A DNA stretch of 64,000 nt from contig JARDYH010000002.1 of NCBI GenBank assembly GCA_029215795.1, forward strand, positions 6,949,501 to 7,013,500, given 5' to 3'. Source of the stretch: Anniella stebbinsi (lineage: Eukaryota; Chordata; Lepidosauria; Squamata; Anniellidae). Both the position numbers and the translations under genes were made by a program. Every line of letters begins with the position of its first letter. Positions within the stretch are counted from its first letter, which is position 1. Shown one piece after another: positions 10,726-21,786 of the stretch. The notes under the pieces were generated by a model. It was not told the DNA's origin and made no database searches. It saw only the letters and a program-made list of their open reading frames with translations.

Positions 10726-12786
10726 ATACAATTTGTGGTGTTATGGTGGGCAGGGTGCATCTGACCATCCCTTGTTTGTCACAAAATTTGATCTAAAGAG
10801 AACTGTGAATCCAGTTGGGGTTTCTTTGTTAGAAGAAGTATCAGAAGGATTTCAAGGTCAGAAAGCAGTTTGAAAATGTTATGTGGAAAGTAGCATTGGG
10901 CCCCAACAGTTGTCAATATCGTAATAAGCCATTATAAACCAGCAGTGTAGATCCTGCCCAAGAGAAGCCAAACACATTTTAATGGGAGGAAGGATGTGTG
11001 AATCAGTCTCTTTCTCATCTATATTACTTTTTCCCTGTGTCCACCCATAGTACATTCTGGTGAGTTTCCATGTGCACATTTTTTTAAAAATGCATGTAAA
11101 TTCAAATGTAAATACATATTTCAAATATATTTTGTCCCATAATATGAAGTCCCATAATAACAACTTGGAAGTATGAAATCCAGCTTATTTCCAACTCCAG
11201 TTGGCATGGATCAGGTGAATTCATATCAGAATTTGCAAAGACTGAATTCCTCAAGCATCCCTAGAGACATTTCTCAAGAGGATTCCACCAATCCCTTCAT
11301 GCATTGATCTCTGTCTCTCTCTTTCCCCAAGAAAAAGTAAGGATAAACAAACTTAGAATTAGTTCAAAGTTTTATTCTATGGAGCTGTTCCTAAACATGA
11401 CTATCCCCAACAATTTGGGGAGTACATGGAACTACTATAGGATGGAGAGAGCCCAAATTATAAATTTGGTGTATCTTCACCCTTATGGCTAAAACATAAA
11501 GAAACGTGATAAATATCGTAACACATATTGTGAACAGGCACTTGCAAGTGTTGCATTAATAGATGATTCATTCAAATATCTCTTGTGACATCCCATCATC
11601 CACAGTAGCAAAGTTCTACAGTTTTGGAGCTTCTATTTCAGGGGAATAAATCTAAGTCCATCCTTGCTTTGATATTTTGAGAAGGCTTTATCTATTTGTT
11701 TGATGATTGGATGTTTCTGACGGTATTGATTCCTGCCATTCTCAGGAGTATCAAAGTTTGACACAAAGTAAATTTATGGAGCCAGCCCATCTTTTGTTAT
11801 CTCTCGGTTGGCATTTGAGCTCATCCGTTGTCCAAAGTATGTCACGAACTTCACAGGCTATCTAACTTAGCTGTGTGTGCTGTCAACACAACTCGGGGCT
11901 CATAGATCAAGGTAGAGCCAGTGGAACTGACAAAAAGGAAATTGACTGCATTTTTTGAGGTCATATTGGAAGTATAGTTATTACTTTGCCCCCTCTGCTT
12001 TTGGAAATACTTAAAGAATTGCAGGGAATAACATTGCTCTTTAAAAACTTTCAATTTCTCCCCCTCAAAAGTGCAATGCAACTATTCAGTTGTGATCTCA
12101 CTCTCTATTTTTATAATGTGAGAAGATCATACTGACTTCTTCTGGCTGGAAAATAAGTACATCAGTGATCCAGTTCCAGAAGCGTAGAGCAGAAGTGTTA
12201 AATTTCAGGCCCAAGGGTCAAATGTGCCCCACCGGGGGTCCAAATTCATCACTACAAGGTTTTCTAGATGTCTAGAACCCTTCCTCTGGCCCTATTGCAT
12301 TTCCTCCAAACACATTTTCTTTGTACAGTTTCCCCACCTATTTTAAAAGGATTAAATGCTGCTCCTAAGCTTAGTTACTGGCAGTATGAACTTCAGGTTA
12401 ACATGTCCTGGTGATTTAGGTATCTTTGGTATTTTAGCCACACCCATGTTGCCTTCAGCTCTGTGCCTTTGTCTTCAGTCCCACTCACCACTGGAAAATG
12501 CTCCCCGAAAGCTCCTTCGAAATTGAATTCAGGCCTCTGGTTGAAAAGTGTTAGCGACCGCTGATTTAGAGGCCTCCATCCACGTAGATGGTGTGGTGTC
12601 ATGTTGGCAGACATTGTTAGGCAAGGGTACACTCAGGTAGCAGTGTATCTTTGAAATTTCCCCTGAGGGACTTAAGACTCCCCCTGTAGGTGTGAAGGAC
12701 CCTGCAGAGTCTCTGAAGCTGGCTCTGTCAATTACTCACTGCATCTTGCTGAAGCTAACAGGGAGGTTGCCAGAGGATATATTGGG
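10726..12786. other. unassigned DNA
   Basis: No host gene can be supported. A piece at about 10875-10960 ('gggccccaacagttgtcaat', then 'cagtgtagatcctgcc') matches part of the foldback at 53878-54064. The minus-strand frames between 11500 and 12080 show no domain I recognise. The rest is mixed, moderately AT-rich sequence. Confidence 0.4.
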
Positions 12787-12827
12787 CCTGTTCAGACAAC
12801 ACCCTAAACCATCATTAGACCACTAAC

Positions 12828-13567
12828 AAGGCTGACCATATGAAAACGAGGACAGGGCTCCTGTAACTTTAACAGTTGTAGAGGAAAGGGAATTTCAGCC
12901 AGTGTCATTTGCATGCAATTAGTTCCTGGTGAAATTCCCTCTTCGTCACAACAGTTAAAGGTGCAGGCACTATACGAGAGTGACCATATACAAAAGAAGG
13001 CAGGGCCCCTGTTAAAGTTACAGGTAGGGGTGTGCACGGACCCCCCGGATCGGATCGGGACCCGGATCGGGACCTCCAATTTTGTCACGGATCGGTTCAG
13101 ACAAAATCGGAGGCCCCCCGGACCGGATCGAGTACGATCCCGATCCAAAAATCAGAAATTTTTGGATCGGCCGCCATTTATGACATCACCCGGCGCGCCA
13201 CCCTGGAGTAGGCCGCGGAGCCTGCTGGTAGTAGCCGCCGGCCCTGGACGGGAGCAGACGGGACGGAAAGGTAAGCGCCCCCCTCCTCCCCCCCGCTGTC
13301 CACTTTGATCGGCGGGCGCCCGCTGGCGCCCGCCAATGGAAGCGGCGGTGGGCGCCAGTGGGCGCCTGCCGATCTGCCGATCCGCCGAACCGGTTCGGAG
13401 CCTTTTCGGACCGGTTCGGATTGGATCGGCCGATCCAGCTGTCGGATCGGAAATCGGATAATTTATCCGATTTCCCACTGGACCGGACTCAGATCGTGGA
13501 TTGGGTCCGATCCAGTGCACATCCCTAGTTACAGGAGCCCTGTCCTCCTTTTCATATGGTCAGCCTA
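12828..13567. mobile_element. hAT-type foldback element, TAGGCTGACCATATG family (middle layer)
   Basis: The ends are aaGGCTGACCATATGAAAA and the matching inverted right end CATATGGTCAGCCTA. The target duplication is ccactaac, at 12820-12827 and 13568-13575: exact and 8 bp, the length typical of hAT insertions. Interior arms carry 'taactttaacagttgtag' and 'aattagttcctggtgaaatt'. The uninterrupted relative at 41915-42233 is 319 bp. This copy is enlarged by the 503-bp insertion at 13025-13527. It is non-coding. Confidence 0.88.
13025..13527 (+). mobile_element. GATCGG-repeat hAT-type palindromic element, copy 1 (503 bp, innermost layer)
   Basis: Ends are TAGGGGTGTGCAC and GTGCACATCCCTA. The target duplication gttacagg at 13017-13024 and 13528-13535 is a perfect 8 bp. 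Subterminal regions repeat CGGATC and GATCCG many times. The interior keeps only a half module: the sequence jumps from 'gccgccattt' at about 13170 to 'atgacatcacccggcgcgcc', so the 63-nt palindrome and the first arm of the module found in larger copies are deleted. The Arg/Pro-rich frames across it are artefacts of the repeat. There is no transposase. Confidence 0.93.
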
Positions 13568-13750
13568 CCACTAACACTTTTGCAAGAAATGGTTATGAAC
13601 ATGTTTAAACATGGTTATGTAGCCACCATGGTTAATTGTCATGGTTATGTGAGCCATGACACATTAAGTCATGGTTCACACAGCATGCTAAGCCCTAATC
13701 TTTTGCTCAAAATGCTTAACAACCATGGCTTAGCAGGTCATCTGAACAGG

Positions 13751-14559
13751 ATCATTAAGTCTAGATGGCCAGAACAGAAGTGGTGGGGTATTAATGCTAG
13801 TGATCTCACCTTTGCATACCCCTACCTTTGTACTCTTTAGAAATTAATTAGAATGCATTTGACTCCATGTTGTGCTAGAGCTTTGGTGCCCAGAACTTGG
13901 AGTGAGTTCAAACCAGATCTTTCTGTAACTCAAGCTCTATCCATTTGTTTCCCCTCACACTGTTCCAATGATGTGCAGGATGAGAGAGTAGGGGATGAAC
14001 TCTTTGGCTCTGCCCCCTTTATTGCATTCCTGATGACCCATCCTTGCAGCCCTCCACATGTTTCAGCTGAACCACTGCATTGGGGAGCCTGTTGCCCTGA
14101 TGGCCCCAACATGTACTGAGACAAAGAGGAGCCAACTTACCCTGAGGATGCCACCCTAGAAGGCTTCCACCCAGGAAGTTCGCAGAATGAGAAGACTCAG
14201 TGGTCACAGATTGGACATAAATTCCTGTTCCGGACCCACCACCATCACCCCAGGACCCAAGGAATAGAGGCAGTGATGGGCCAGAGCTGAAGTGCATATG
14301 AGCAGGTGCAGTACACATCTCTCAGCAGGAATCTTCCCATCACCAGGAAGACATTCAAATGTAACATTGCACAGATTGCTATGAAGACATTATGAAAATA
14401 CAGTAAATTTTAGAAAGAGATTTAAGTTTGAAAACCATCGGATAACCTATTGTGTTGTGCAGTTAGAAAAATGGTGAACTGAAACATCGGTGGTCAAATG
14501 GATACTCAAATGTATCCGTTTGCATAGATAATGCACACGCAGTGTGTCATGTGGATTTA
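13751..14559. other. unassigned DNA
   Basis: No gene or recognised repeat is seen between the nested transposon and the Penelope-like element. Confidence 0.3.
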
Positions 14560-15800
14560 AAATTACCATACATTTTATAGTCTGTACAGAAGGACAGATC
14601 AATGTCAGAATGTGCCATATAGTCCCTCAGATTTTTTGTGCGTCCGAGTCCAATTTGTGGTCTATTATTGCAGCCAGGTAAATGACTCACAATATGCCAA
14701 TGTTTCCATATAATTTTCATGATGGCATAAGATAAATGGGGATATGTTAAGGAACTTATGATCCTATTCTTAGATCTAGGGATTGCATCCGCTCACCTAT
14801 CAATGAAATGGGGGTACCCTCTGTCCATAAACTGTTGTCTTAGCCTGATTTTTATGTTAGTGTACTCCTTAACCTGAGAGAACTTCCTTCTGAGACATCA
14901 GGTACCATCCAAATGGTAGATTCCTGCACAATTGAGATGAATGGCAGGATGAGAAGTGTAATAGAGAATTTCTATCCATAGGTTTAATGAATATTTTCAA
15001 ATATAATTGATCATGCTGCTGGTACATCTCTGTATCTAGGAATGAAATCTGATGCTTATCTGAATGGAAATATAACATTATACTAGTATGTATAGTGTGC
15101 ATCCAACTGAAAAAAATATCTTCACCCTGTGCAGATTGAAAAAAATACCAAAGAGATATCCTCAATATGATAGATAGATGATAGATAGATTAGATAGATA
15201 GATGATAGATAGATAGATAGATAGTTGATAGATATCATTGTAAAACATGTAATTACTCAAATTACAGATTACGGTTTTCTCAAGAAAAGCCATGAACAAA
15301 TTCACCACACTGGAGGCAAAGGGACTACCCATGGCAACTCCTATTAATTTGAAAATAAAGCTGATTAGAAAGCCTAAAATAGTTCCCCCCTCCAAGGATA
15401 ATTTCTGAGATATGACTCAACTACCAAGCTCATATAATGCACTGATATCCATAGTAACCAAGGAGGCATGTGTGAGAATTGTCATGCCCTTGTTAATGAA
15501 ATCTTTTGTGTCCTTCAAATGTGATGGCATCCTCGACACAAAGGGGGATAAGAATTGGTCCATGTATTGGGACAAGGGTTCTAACACAAAGTTTGAACCT
15601 GACACAATGGGATGGCCAGGCAGAGGAATACCAGACTTGTTAATTTTTTGAAGTACATATAGGACTGGTATACAATGTTAGGCATTTTCTAAAAAGTTAG
15701 ATGTTTGTTCGTCTATAAGTCCCATGAAGATGGCTTCAATTACGGCAATCCTGATAATAGAATAGATGCATTTGTTAGGATCAAATGTGATGTGCCTCCT
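14560..15800 (-). pseudogene. Penelope-like retroelement, reverse-transcriptase remnant
   Basis: Read on the minus strand from high to low coordinates, the frames carry Penelope-type RT blocks in order. These are INKSGIPLPGHPIVSGSNF followed by LSQYMDQFLSPFVSRMPSHL (15417-15640), LVTMDISALYE (motif A region, about 15420-15450), GVAMGSPFASSVVNLFMAF (15270-15330), and HQISFLDTEMY and KPMDRNSLLHFSSCHS (14940-15060). A linker with PGCNNRPQIGLGRTKNLRDY and MAHSDIDLS closes the series at about 14580-14680. The AMGSP.A and KP.DRN.LLH.SCH blocks are diagnostic of Penelope-like RTs. Several frameshifts and stops are present, and (GATA)n at 15169-15233 sits between RT blocks where the catalytic YxDD would be expected. 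No GIY-YIG endonuclease was located downstream, so the copy is incomplete. Confidence 0.87.
15169..15233. repeat. (GATA)n microsatellite inside the Penelope-like element
   Basis: Tandem GATA/TAGA units with small interruptions lie between two conserved RT blocks, so they arose after the element died or came with an indel. Confidence 0.95.
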
Positions 15801-15804
15801 TTAA

Positions 15805-17300
15805 ATAGTAAGAACATCAGAAGAGCCATGCTGGGTCAGATCAAGGGTCCGTCTAGCACAACATTCTGTTCACACAGTGGCCAACCAGCTGTCGATTAAG
15901 ACAGCAGAAACTGGTTTCAAATGAAATTTCTTTTTTTGTCAAACTGAAAGAAAATGGTTTAAAAAATGTGGAAGACATTTGCAGTAGAGCACTAATTATA
16001 TCACCCCTTAGTCTTCTTTTCTCAAAGTTAAACATACCCAATTCCTTCAGCCTTTCCTCAACTATGCTGCCCAGGCAATGTATCTGAATCCTTCTTCAAA
16101 TGTGGTTTCCCAAACTGGACACAGTATTCGATAGGGGTGTGCACGGACCCCCCGGATCGGATCGGGACCCGGATCGGGACCTCCAATTTTGTCCCGGACC
16201 GGTTCGTACAAAATCGGAGGCCCCCCGGACCGGATCGAGTCCGATCCCGACCCAAAAATCGTAAATTTTTGGATCGGCCGCCATTTTTTTCCCCATAGAC
16301 TTGCATTGCAATGCAAGTCTATGAGGAAAAAATGGCGGCGGGTGGGTGAGGGGGGGCCTAACTCCCTCCCCCCCCCGGGGCCGTCCGCTGTGGACGGCCC
16401 CGGCAGGTAAGCCCCCTGCCCCGCGCTCCCTACCCTCCCTGGGGCCGCCCGCTTCCATCCGCTGGCGCCCACGGGCGCCAGCGGATAGAAGCGGACGGCT
16501 CCGGGGGGGGTAAGCCCCCTTCCCCGCCACTGCTTACCTTCTTGGCCCGTCCGCTCCCGTCCGGCGCCGGCGGCTACTACCAGCGGGCTCCGCGGCCTAC
16601 TCTCGAGTAGCGCGCCGGGTGATGACATCACCCGGCGCGCCACCCTGGAGTAGGCCGCGGAGCCTGCTGGTAGTAGTAGGCGCCGGCGCCGGACGGGAGC
16701 CGCCGGGCCGGGAAGGTAAGGGCCCCCCTCCCCCCTCCGCGCGCCCCCTCCTCCCCTCCACGCACCCCCTGCTTACCTTCCCGGCCCGGCGGCTCCCGTC
16801 CGGCGCCGGCGCCTACTACCAGCGGGCTCCACGGCCTGCTCTAGAGTAGCGCGCCGGGTGATGACATCACCCGGCGTGCCACCCTGGAGCAGGCCGCGGA
16901 GCCCGCTGGTAGTAGCTGCTAGTGCCAGACGGGAGCGGACGGGCCGAGAAGGTAAGCGCCCCCCTCCTCCCCCCCCCAGCTGTTAACTTTCATCGGCGGG
17001 CGCCCGCTGGCGCCCGCCAATGGAAGCGGCGGTGGGCGCCAGTGGGCGCCCGCCGATCCGCCGATCCGCCGAACCGGTTCGGAGCCTTTTCGGACCGGTT
17101 CGGATTGGATCGGCCGATCCAGCTGCGGGATCGGAAATCGGATAATTTATCCGATTTCCCACTGGACCGGACTCGGATCGTGGATCGGGTCCGATCCAGT
17201 GCACATCCCTAGTATTCGATGTGAAGACTGACCAGCATAGAGTACAGCAGTCGTATTCCTTCCCGTGATATTGAAAGAAATCCGTTCTTTACATATAAAC
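15805..17300 (-). pseudogene. CR1-type LINE 3' end, split by a palindromic element
   Basis: On the minus strand the 3' portion (15805-16131) holds the CR1 ORF2 C-terminus, GMFNFEKRRLRGDIISALLQ, followed by the untranslated end 'agctggttggccactgtgtg'. The end toward 15805 carries the 'tctgacccagcatggctctt' type terminus. The upstream part resumes at 17212 after the 1080-bp insertion at 16132-17211 and runs to about 17300. Rejoining across the duplicated octamer gtattcga restores the order of CR1 sequence, which confirms that the insertion came later. Confidence 0.75.
16132..17211 (+). mobile_element. GATCGG-repeat hAT-type palindromic element, copy 2 (1080 bp, two modules)
   Basis: Ends are TAGGGGTGTGCAC and GTGCACATCCCTA. 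Target duplication gtattcga at 16124-16131 and 17212-17219 is perfect. The order is: CGGATC-rich subterminal block, a 63-nt near-perfect palindrome (16277-16339), GC-rich modules centred on TGATGACATCA at about 16620 and 16859 (239 bp apart), then the other subterminal block. GGTAAG and CTTACC sequences face each other in the modules. All open frames (for example 16062-16643 minus) are low-complexity Arg/Gly/Pro products of the repeat. Confidence 0.95.
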
Positions 17301-18684
17301 TCTTGGTTTGGCCAAAATGAAACTACAAGGCCATATTTCTGTTTGGTTATCAAGTGCTAAACTAAAGCAGCTGAAATATCCAACTTTCACTGTTATGTTA
17401 AGGGAGGGGGGACGTTGGCTTAACTTCTTGATGAAGATCTTCAACTCACTGAAGGGCTACGAAACCCAAATGAAAATGAATGCAATATTAGTACCCAATG
17501 GATAAACTGTAAAATGATTAGTCAATTTTTAGTATACACTCTTTAAAAAGTTTTTAATTAAGACTTTTAATTAATAATTGAAAAATTAATCTACCAATAA
17601 TTATAACTATGATTATAGGATTTAATTGTGCTTAATGATTGGGGGCTGATTAATGACCAGACTAAGTCTTTTAGATTCTCTAACTTGAAAAGGGTAGGAG
17701 GTGATGGATTCCGTTCAAAGACTTAAAGAGCAATTCAGATTTCATAGACAAAGAAACCTCCAGACGTAAACGTGTGACTGTAGGAGACAAAAGGGTTCCA
17801 TTGTTACACAATCTTTAGTGTCAGTGTGGATGTTTCTAGTAAGTAGGAAATGCACATTAGATTATCCAGTTTATGCACTCATTTCTATACTAGCTCCTAG
17901 GTGTGATGCATCAGAGTCAACAATTCTGCAGTATGACTGTCCAGCATAGAGTTGCTAAGCAAAATATTAAGGTAAATTTGTAAGTTTCAGCTTGGGCTAA
18001 ACATCCAAAGATTTTCATGGTAATCAAATAGAGTTTTGATAACACTATTGTTTCAGTGTAACTACCAAATTTGTGGGGTTTATATATTCCCCCATGGGAA
18101 TATATATATATATATATATATATATGAGGAATTCTGATGACTGCAAAAAAAGTGATGACTTGATGGAACTTGCTAAAATTCTCAGAAAAATGCTTCAGAT
18201 CCATTGTGTAGATCCATGCAGTGAAGTCTCTGAATTGTTTATTGAAGCCATTTCAACAATGCCACTGAAACCTTCTTCAGGAGGTTGCAAGCACATTCTC
18301 AAAGCTGCCATAGCCACAGCTAGTTGTGATTATTTAGACACAACACACAGGTAGGGAGGGATGAACTCACCTCTGCCCATGTTCGCCAGGTGCTCACTGA
18401 ACTGTGACCCACCACTACTCGCCATGCCTCATGAGCTGCGGGAATGCCTGGCAAGTACCTGGCAAGTGATGCGGAGCTACCCATCCCCTCAGCAAGCTGT
18501 CAAAATGGTGGCTTGTTTTTTTCTGGAAAGGTATTGTTGCGTAAATGGTCCCTTTATGGCCACCATTTACATAACATTACATTTCTGGAAGGCCCAAGCC
18601 ACCATTTATATGTAAAATGGAGGCTTGCTAAGAGATTGGGTGCTGCCAGGCATTCGTGGACCATGTTGCATTCAGCGAAAAAAT
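17301..18684. other. unassigned DNA with a (TA)n run
   Basis: No gene is supported. A (TA)n run lies at 18100-18126. The part at 18500-18620 repeats a 'caccattta' / 'aaaatgg.ggctt' foldback motif that also occurs at 29150-29480 and 52795-52880. Confidence 0.4.
18100..18126. repeat. (TA)n microsatellite
   Basis: About 13 TA dinucleotides without interruption. Confidence 0.95.
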
Positions 18685-20632
18685 CCTGCCATGCCTTATA
18701 TGTGGGGCTGCCTTTGAAAATGGTCTGGAAACTTCAACTGGTACAAAACAGGGCAGCCAGACTGTTAACAGGACTGGCCAAGGAGACCACATTATGTCAG
18801 TCCTTTTCCAGCTTCACTGGCTGTTGGTCCAGGTCTGAGCAATGATTCAAAGTGCTGGTATTAACATTCAAAGCCCTAACCGGCTTCGAGCCAGGTTATC
18901 TGAAGCAACACCTCCTCCCATATGTACCTGCCCAGACCCTAAGATCATCTTCTCCATGAGGCCCTGTGAAAGGAAGTGAGGCAGGTGGCTACCAGGAGGA
19001 GGGCCTTCTCTGCTGTGGCACCCTGGCTGTGGAATGAGCTCCCTAGAGAGGTTTGCCTGGCACCTACATTATACCCTTTTAGACGGCAGGTGAAAACCTT
19101 CTTATTTTCTCAGTATTTTCTCAGTTCTTCAGTGTGATTTTTAACCTTGCTGTTTAAATTTGCATTTTAAAGCCCCATTAATTTCTGCATGGCTGTTCGG
19201 TTTTATCCTGGTTCTGCTTTTGTACTGTACTTTATATTATGTTTTTACTAGGGATGTGCACTGGATCGGACCCGATCCACGATCCGAGTCCGGTCCAGTG
19301 GGAAATCGGATAAATTATCCGATTTCTGATCCAACAGCTGGATCGGCCGATCCAGTCCGAACCGATCCGAAAAGGCTCCGAACCGGTTCGGCGGATCGGC
19401 GGATCGGCGGGCGCCCACTGGCGCCCACCGCCGCTTCCATTGGCGGGCACCAGCGGGCGCCTGCCGATGAAAGTGGACAGCGGGGGGGAGGAGGGGGGCG
19501 CTTACCTTTGAGGGACGTCCGCTTCTGTCCGGCGCCGGCGGCTACTACCAGCGGGCTCCGCGGCCTGCTCCAGGGTGGCGCACTGGGTGATGTCATCACC
19601 TGGCGAGCTACTCTACAGCAGGCCGCGGAGCCCACTGGTAGTAGCCGCTGGCGCCGGACGGGAGCGGACGGGCCGGAAAGGTAAGCAGAGGGCGCATGGA
19701 GGGGAGGAGGGGGCGCGCGGAGGGGAGGAGGGGGGCCCTTACCTTTCCGGCCCATCCGCTCCCGTCCGGCGCCGGCGGCTACTACCAGCGGGCTCCGCGG
19801 CCTGCTCCAGGATGGCGCGCCGGGTGATCACCCGGCGCGCTACTCTAGAGCAAGCCACAAAGCCAGCTGGCGGTAGCCGCTGGCGCCGAACGGTAGGGAA
19901 CGGCCCGGAAAGGTGAGGAGGGGGCGCGTGGAGGGGAGGGGGGGTGCTTACCTTTTAGGGACGCCCGTCTGGCGCCAGCGGCTACTACCAGCGGGCTCCG
20001 CGGCCTGCTCCAGGGTGGCGCGCCGGGTGATCACCCGGCGCGTTACTCTAGAGCAAGCCACAAAGCCGGCTAGCGGTAGCCGCCAGCGCCGGATGGGAGC
20101 GAACGGCCCTAAAAGGTAAGCAGTGGCGGGGAAGGGGGCTTACCCCCACCGGAGCCGTCCGCGGGTGCCAGCGGATGGAAGCGGACGGCCCCGGGGGGGG
20201 GTAGGGAGCGTGGGGGAGGGGGCTTACCTGCCGGGGCCGTCCACAGCAGACGGCCCTGGGGGGAGGGAGTTAGGCCCCCCCTCACCCACCCGCCGCCATT
20301 TTTTCCTCATAGACTTGCATTGCAATGCAAGTCTATGGGGGGGAAAATGGCGGCCGATCCAAAAATTTCCGATTTTTGGATCGGGATCGGACTCGATCCG
20401 GTCCGGGGGGCCTCCAATTTTGTCCGAACTGATCCATGACAAAATTGGAGGTGCCGATCCAGGTCCCGATCTGATCCGGGGGGTCTGTGCACACCCCTAG
20501 TTTTTACCCTGTCGTTTTTTTTATATATATATTTTGAATGGTTTTATGGTTTTAATTTTTGTAAATCGCCTAGAGAGCTTTGGCTATTGGGCGGTACAGA
20601 AACACACTAAATAAATAAATAAATAAATAGTA
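18685..20632 (+). pseudogene. L2-clade LINE 3' end (copy d), split by a palindromic element
   Basis: The first part (18685-19248) encodes decayed ORF2 C-terminal blocks: LYVGLPLKMVWKLQLVQNRA near 18700-18750, then, in shifted frames, the 'ctctgctgtggcaccctggctgtggaatga' region in pieces. The second part (20500-20632) is the 3'UTR with 'cgcctagagagctttggcta' and an (AAAT)n tail at 20607-20629. The interruption at 19249-20499 is flanked by gtttttac on both sides. Removing it gives a normal L2 3' end. Confidence 0.85.
19249..20499 (-). mobile_element. GATCGG-repeat hAT-type palindromic element, copy 3 (1251 bp, three modules)
   Basis: Ends are TAGGGATGTGCAC and GTGCACACCCCTA, inverted relative to copies 1 and 2. 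Target duplication gtttttac at 19241-19248 and 20500-20507 is perfect. Module centres lie at about 19589 (TGATGTCATCA), 19826 and 20029; the last two have the shortened palindrome GGGTGATCACCC. The 63-nt palindrome is at 20292-20354. It has no coding capacity and is inserted in an L2 3'UTR. Confidence 0.95.
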
Positions 20633-20639
20633 GGGGCAG

Positions 20640-21270
20640 TGGGTCGTTGAATGGTTTCCAGGAGTCTGAGCAAGTGGGAATCCGCTGAACTCCACCCCTT
20701 CTGGGACCCCAACAATTTCCCTACACACAGACCCTTTGCTAGCTGCCAATAACCAGCATGACCAGCAACACCCACACTGATCCTGTTCTGGATCAGAGGG
20801 TGCGTGGCTGACTAGAAAGCATGCCATGGACCAGGTGTGCCAGCTTCAGTAGCCATGTCAGATATCTTCCACTGGTGCATGCCCAGGCATGCTCCTTAAC
20901 ATTCCCACCTTACCCTAGGAGACCGACTACAAATGTCAAGTGCGGTGTTCTGGTGGTGCATGAATGGGGCTCTTTGTGCACATTTCTTCTAATATAGGCA
21001 TCTTTGTAAGCAACTTTGCTTAACATAATGGTGTGTGTGTGTATGTGTGTTATTTTCACTAATATATGCATTTTCCGCTATGCCACTCCTGTGCTATTCA
21101 TCTTGAATGATAATACTGTATAAACTCATCTTGTTGTTCCTTCATTCCTTTATGGAACAGTGAATTATATCCACCAAAGACAATATATTATCATTCACTC
21201 AATGAGCTGATTCATACAAGGTTTCATGTCACTTGTTTTCTCTACATTTGACGGCTGTATATGTAATGGG
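20640..21270. other. unassigned DNA
   Basis: No gene or clear repeat. A short GT run lies at about 21031-21050. Confidence 0.3.
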
Positions 21271-21562
21271 TAGGGAAGAGTGAGGAATTTGCTCAGTTGA
21301 GTTTTGTTTTTGTGTTTCAAATTTACCCAGCCCACACCTCCTGGAACTAAATGTGGAAATGGATGTCATTTGCAGATGGCCAGAAGAAAAATGCATTTGA
21401 CAACATACACACATTTGAAAACGTGCAAAATGCATTGTGTGCATTTTTAAAATGTGTCCAAACATGCCTAGCATGATGGGGATATATGTCCATGAATGCA
21501 TTGATAAATGCATCCATTGATATGGATGCATTTATTCCTGCACACACACACCCCTATCCCTA
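21271..21562. mobile_element. possible short TIR element with ATGCATTT-rich interior
   Basis: The left end is TAGGGAAGAG and the right end is CTATCCCTA. The flanking octamers gtaatggg and ctaatgac share the five central bases. The interior is rich in 'tgcattt' and 'aaatgcat' words, similar in style to 31480-32290 and 60120-60300. This is a weak call based on end resemblance. Confidence 0.4.
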
Positions 21563-21786
21563 CTAATGACTGAGAGTTTAATATGAGAACTGCCCAATTG
21601 AACAGCTAGAAGCAATGTCAGGTCACGTTGAAGCTCTGCCTATGATGTCTGATATGCCATGGACCCATTTATACATACAAGTGATCACTGGATGCGATGT
21701 CACAGTTGTCAAGTGATGAACACGCATGTGTGAACCCTCCCTGCTTTAAAGAGAGATGCAGGCTCTGATCTTGTGAGAGTACTGAC

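Larger units (their letters stand above)
12787..13750. mobile_element. outer TIR element (CTGTTCAGAC family), interrupted
   Basis: Left end CCTGTTCAGACAAC and right end TCATCTGAACAGG are inverted repeats. The interior has reiterated 'catggtta' and 'gcttaac.accatgg' motifs. A second copy lies at 62023-62227. This copy is split by the foldback element at 12828-13567. No clear target duplication remains, so it is presumably the oldest of the three nested layers. It is non-coding. Confidence 0.7.

Noticed and set aside
11500..12080. minus-strand coding sequence of an unknown protein
   Set aside because: The best frame is 76 codons and its continuations are interrupted by stops; no motif from a known family could be recognised.
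16277..16339. a miRNA precursor
   Set aside because: The palindrome has almost no loop and lies in a multi-copy transposon; small-RNA data would be required before calling a gene.
16062..16643. 193-codon minus-strand open frame and similar Arg/Pro/Gly-rich frames at 19160-19755, 24542-25046, 38357-38944 and 39515-40328
   Set aside because: They run through GC-rich palindromic modules, appear on both strands at once and recur wherever the element does. The lack of stops follows from GC content, not from coding selection.
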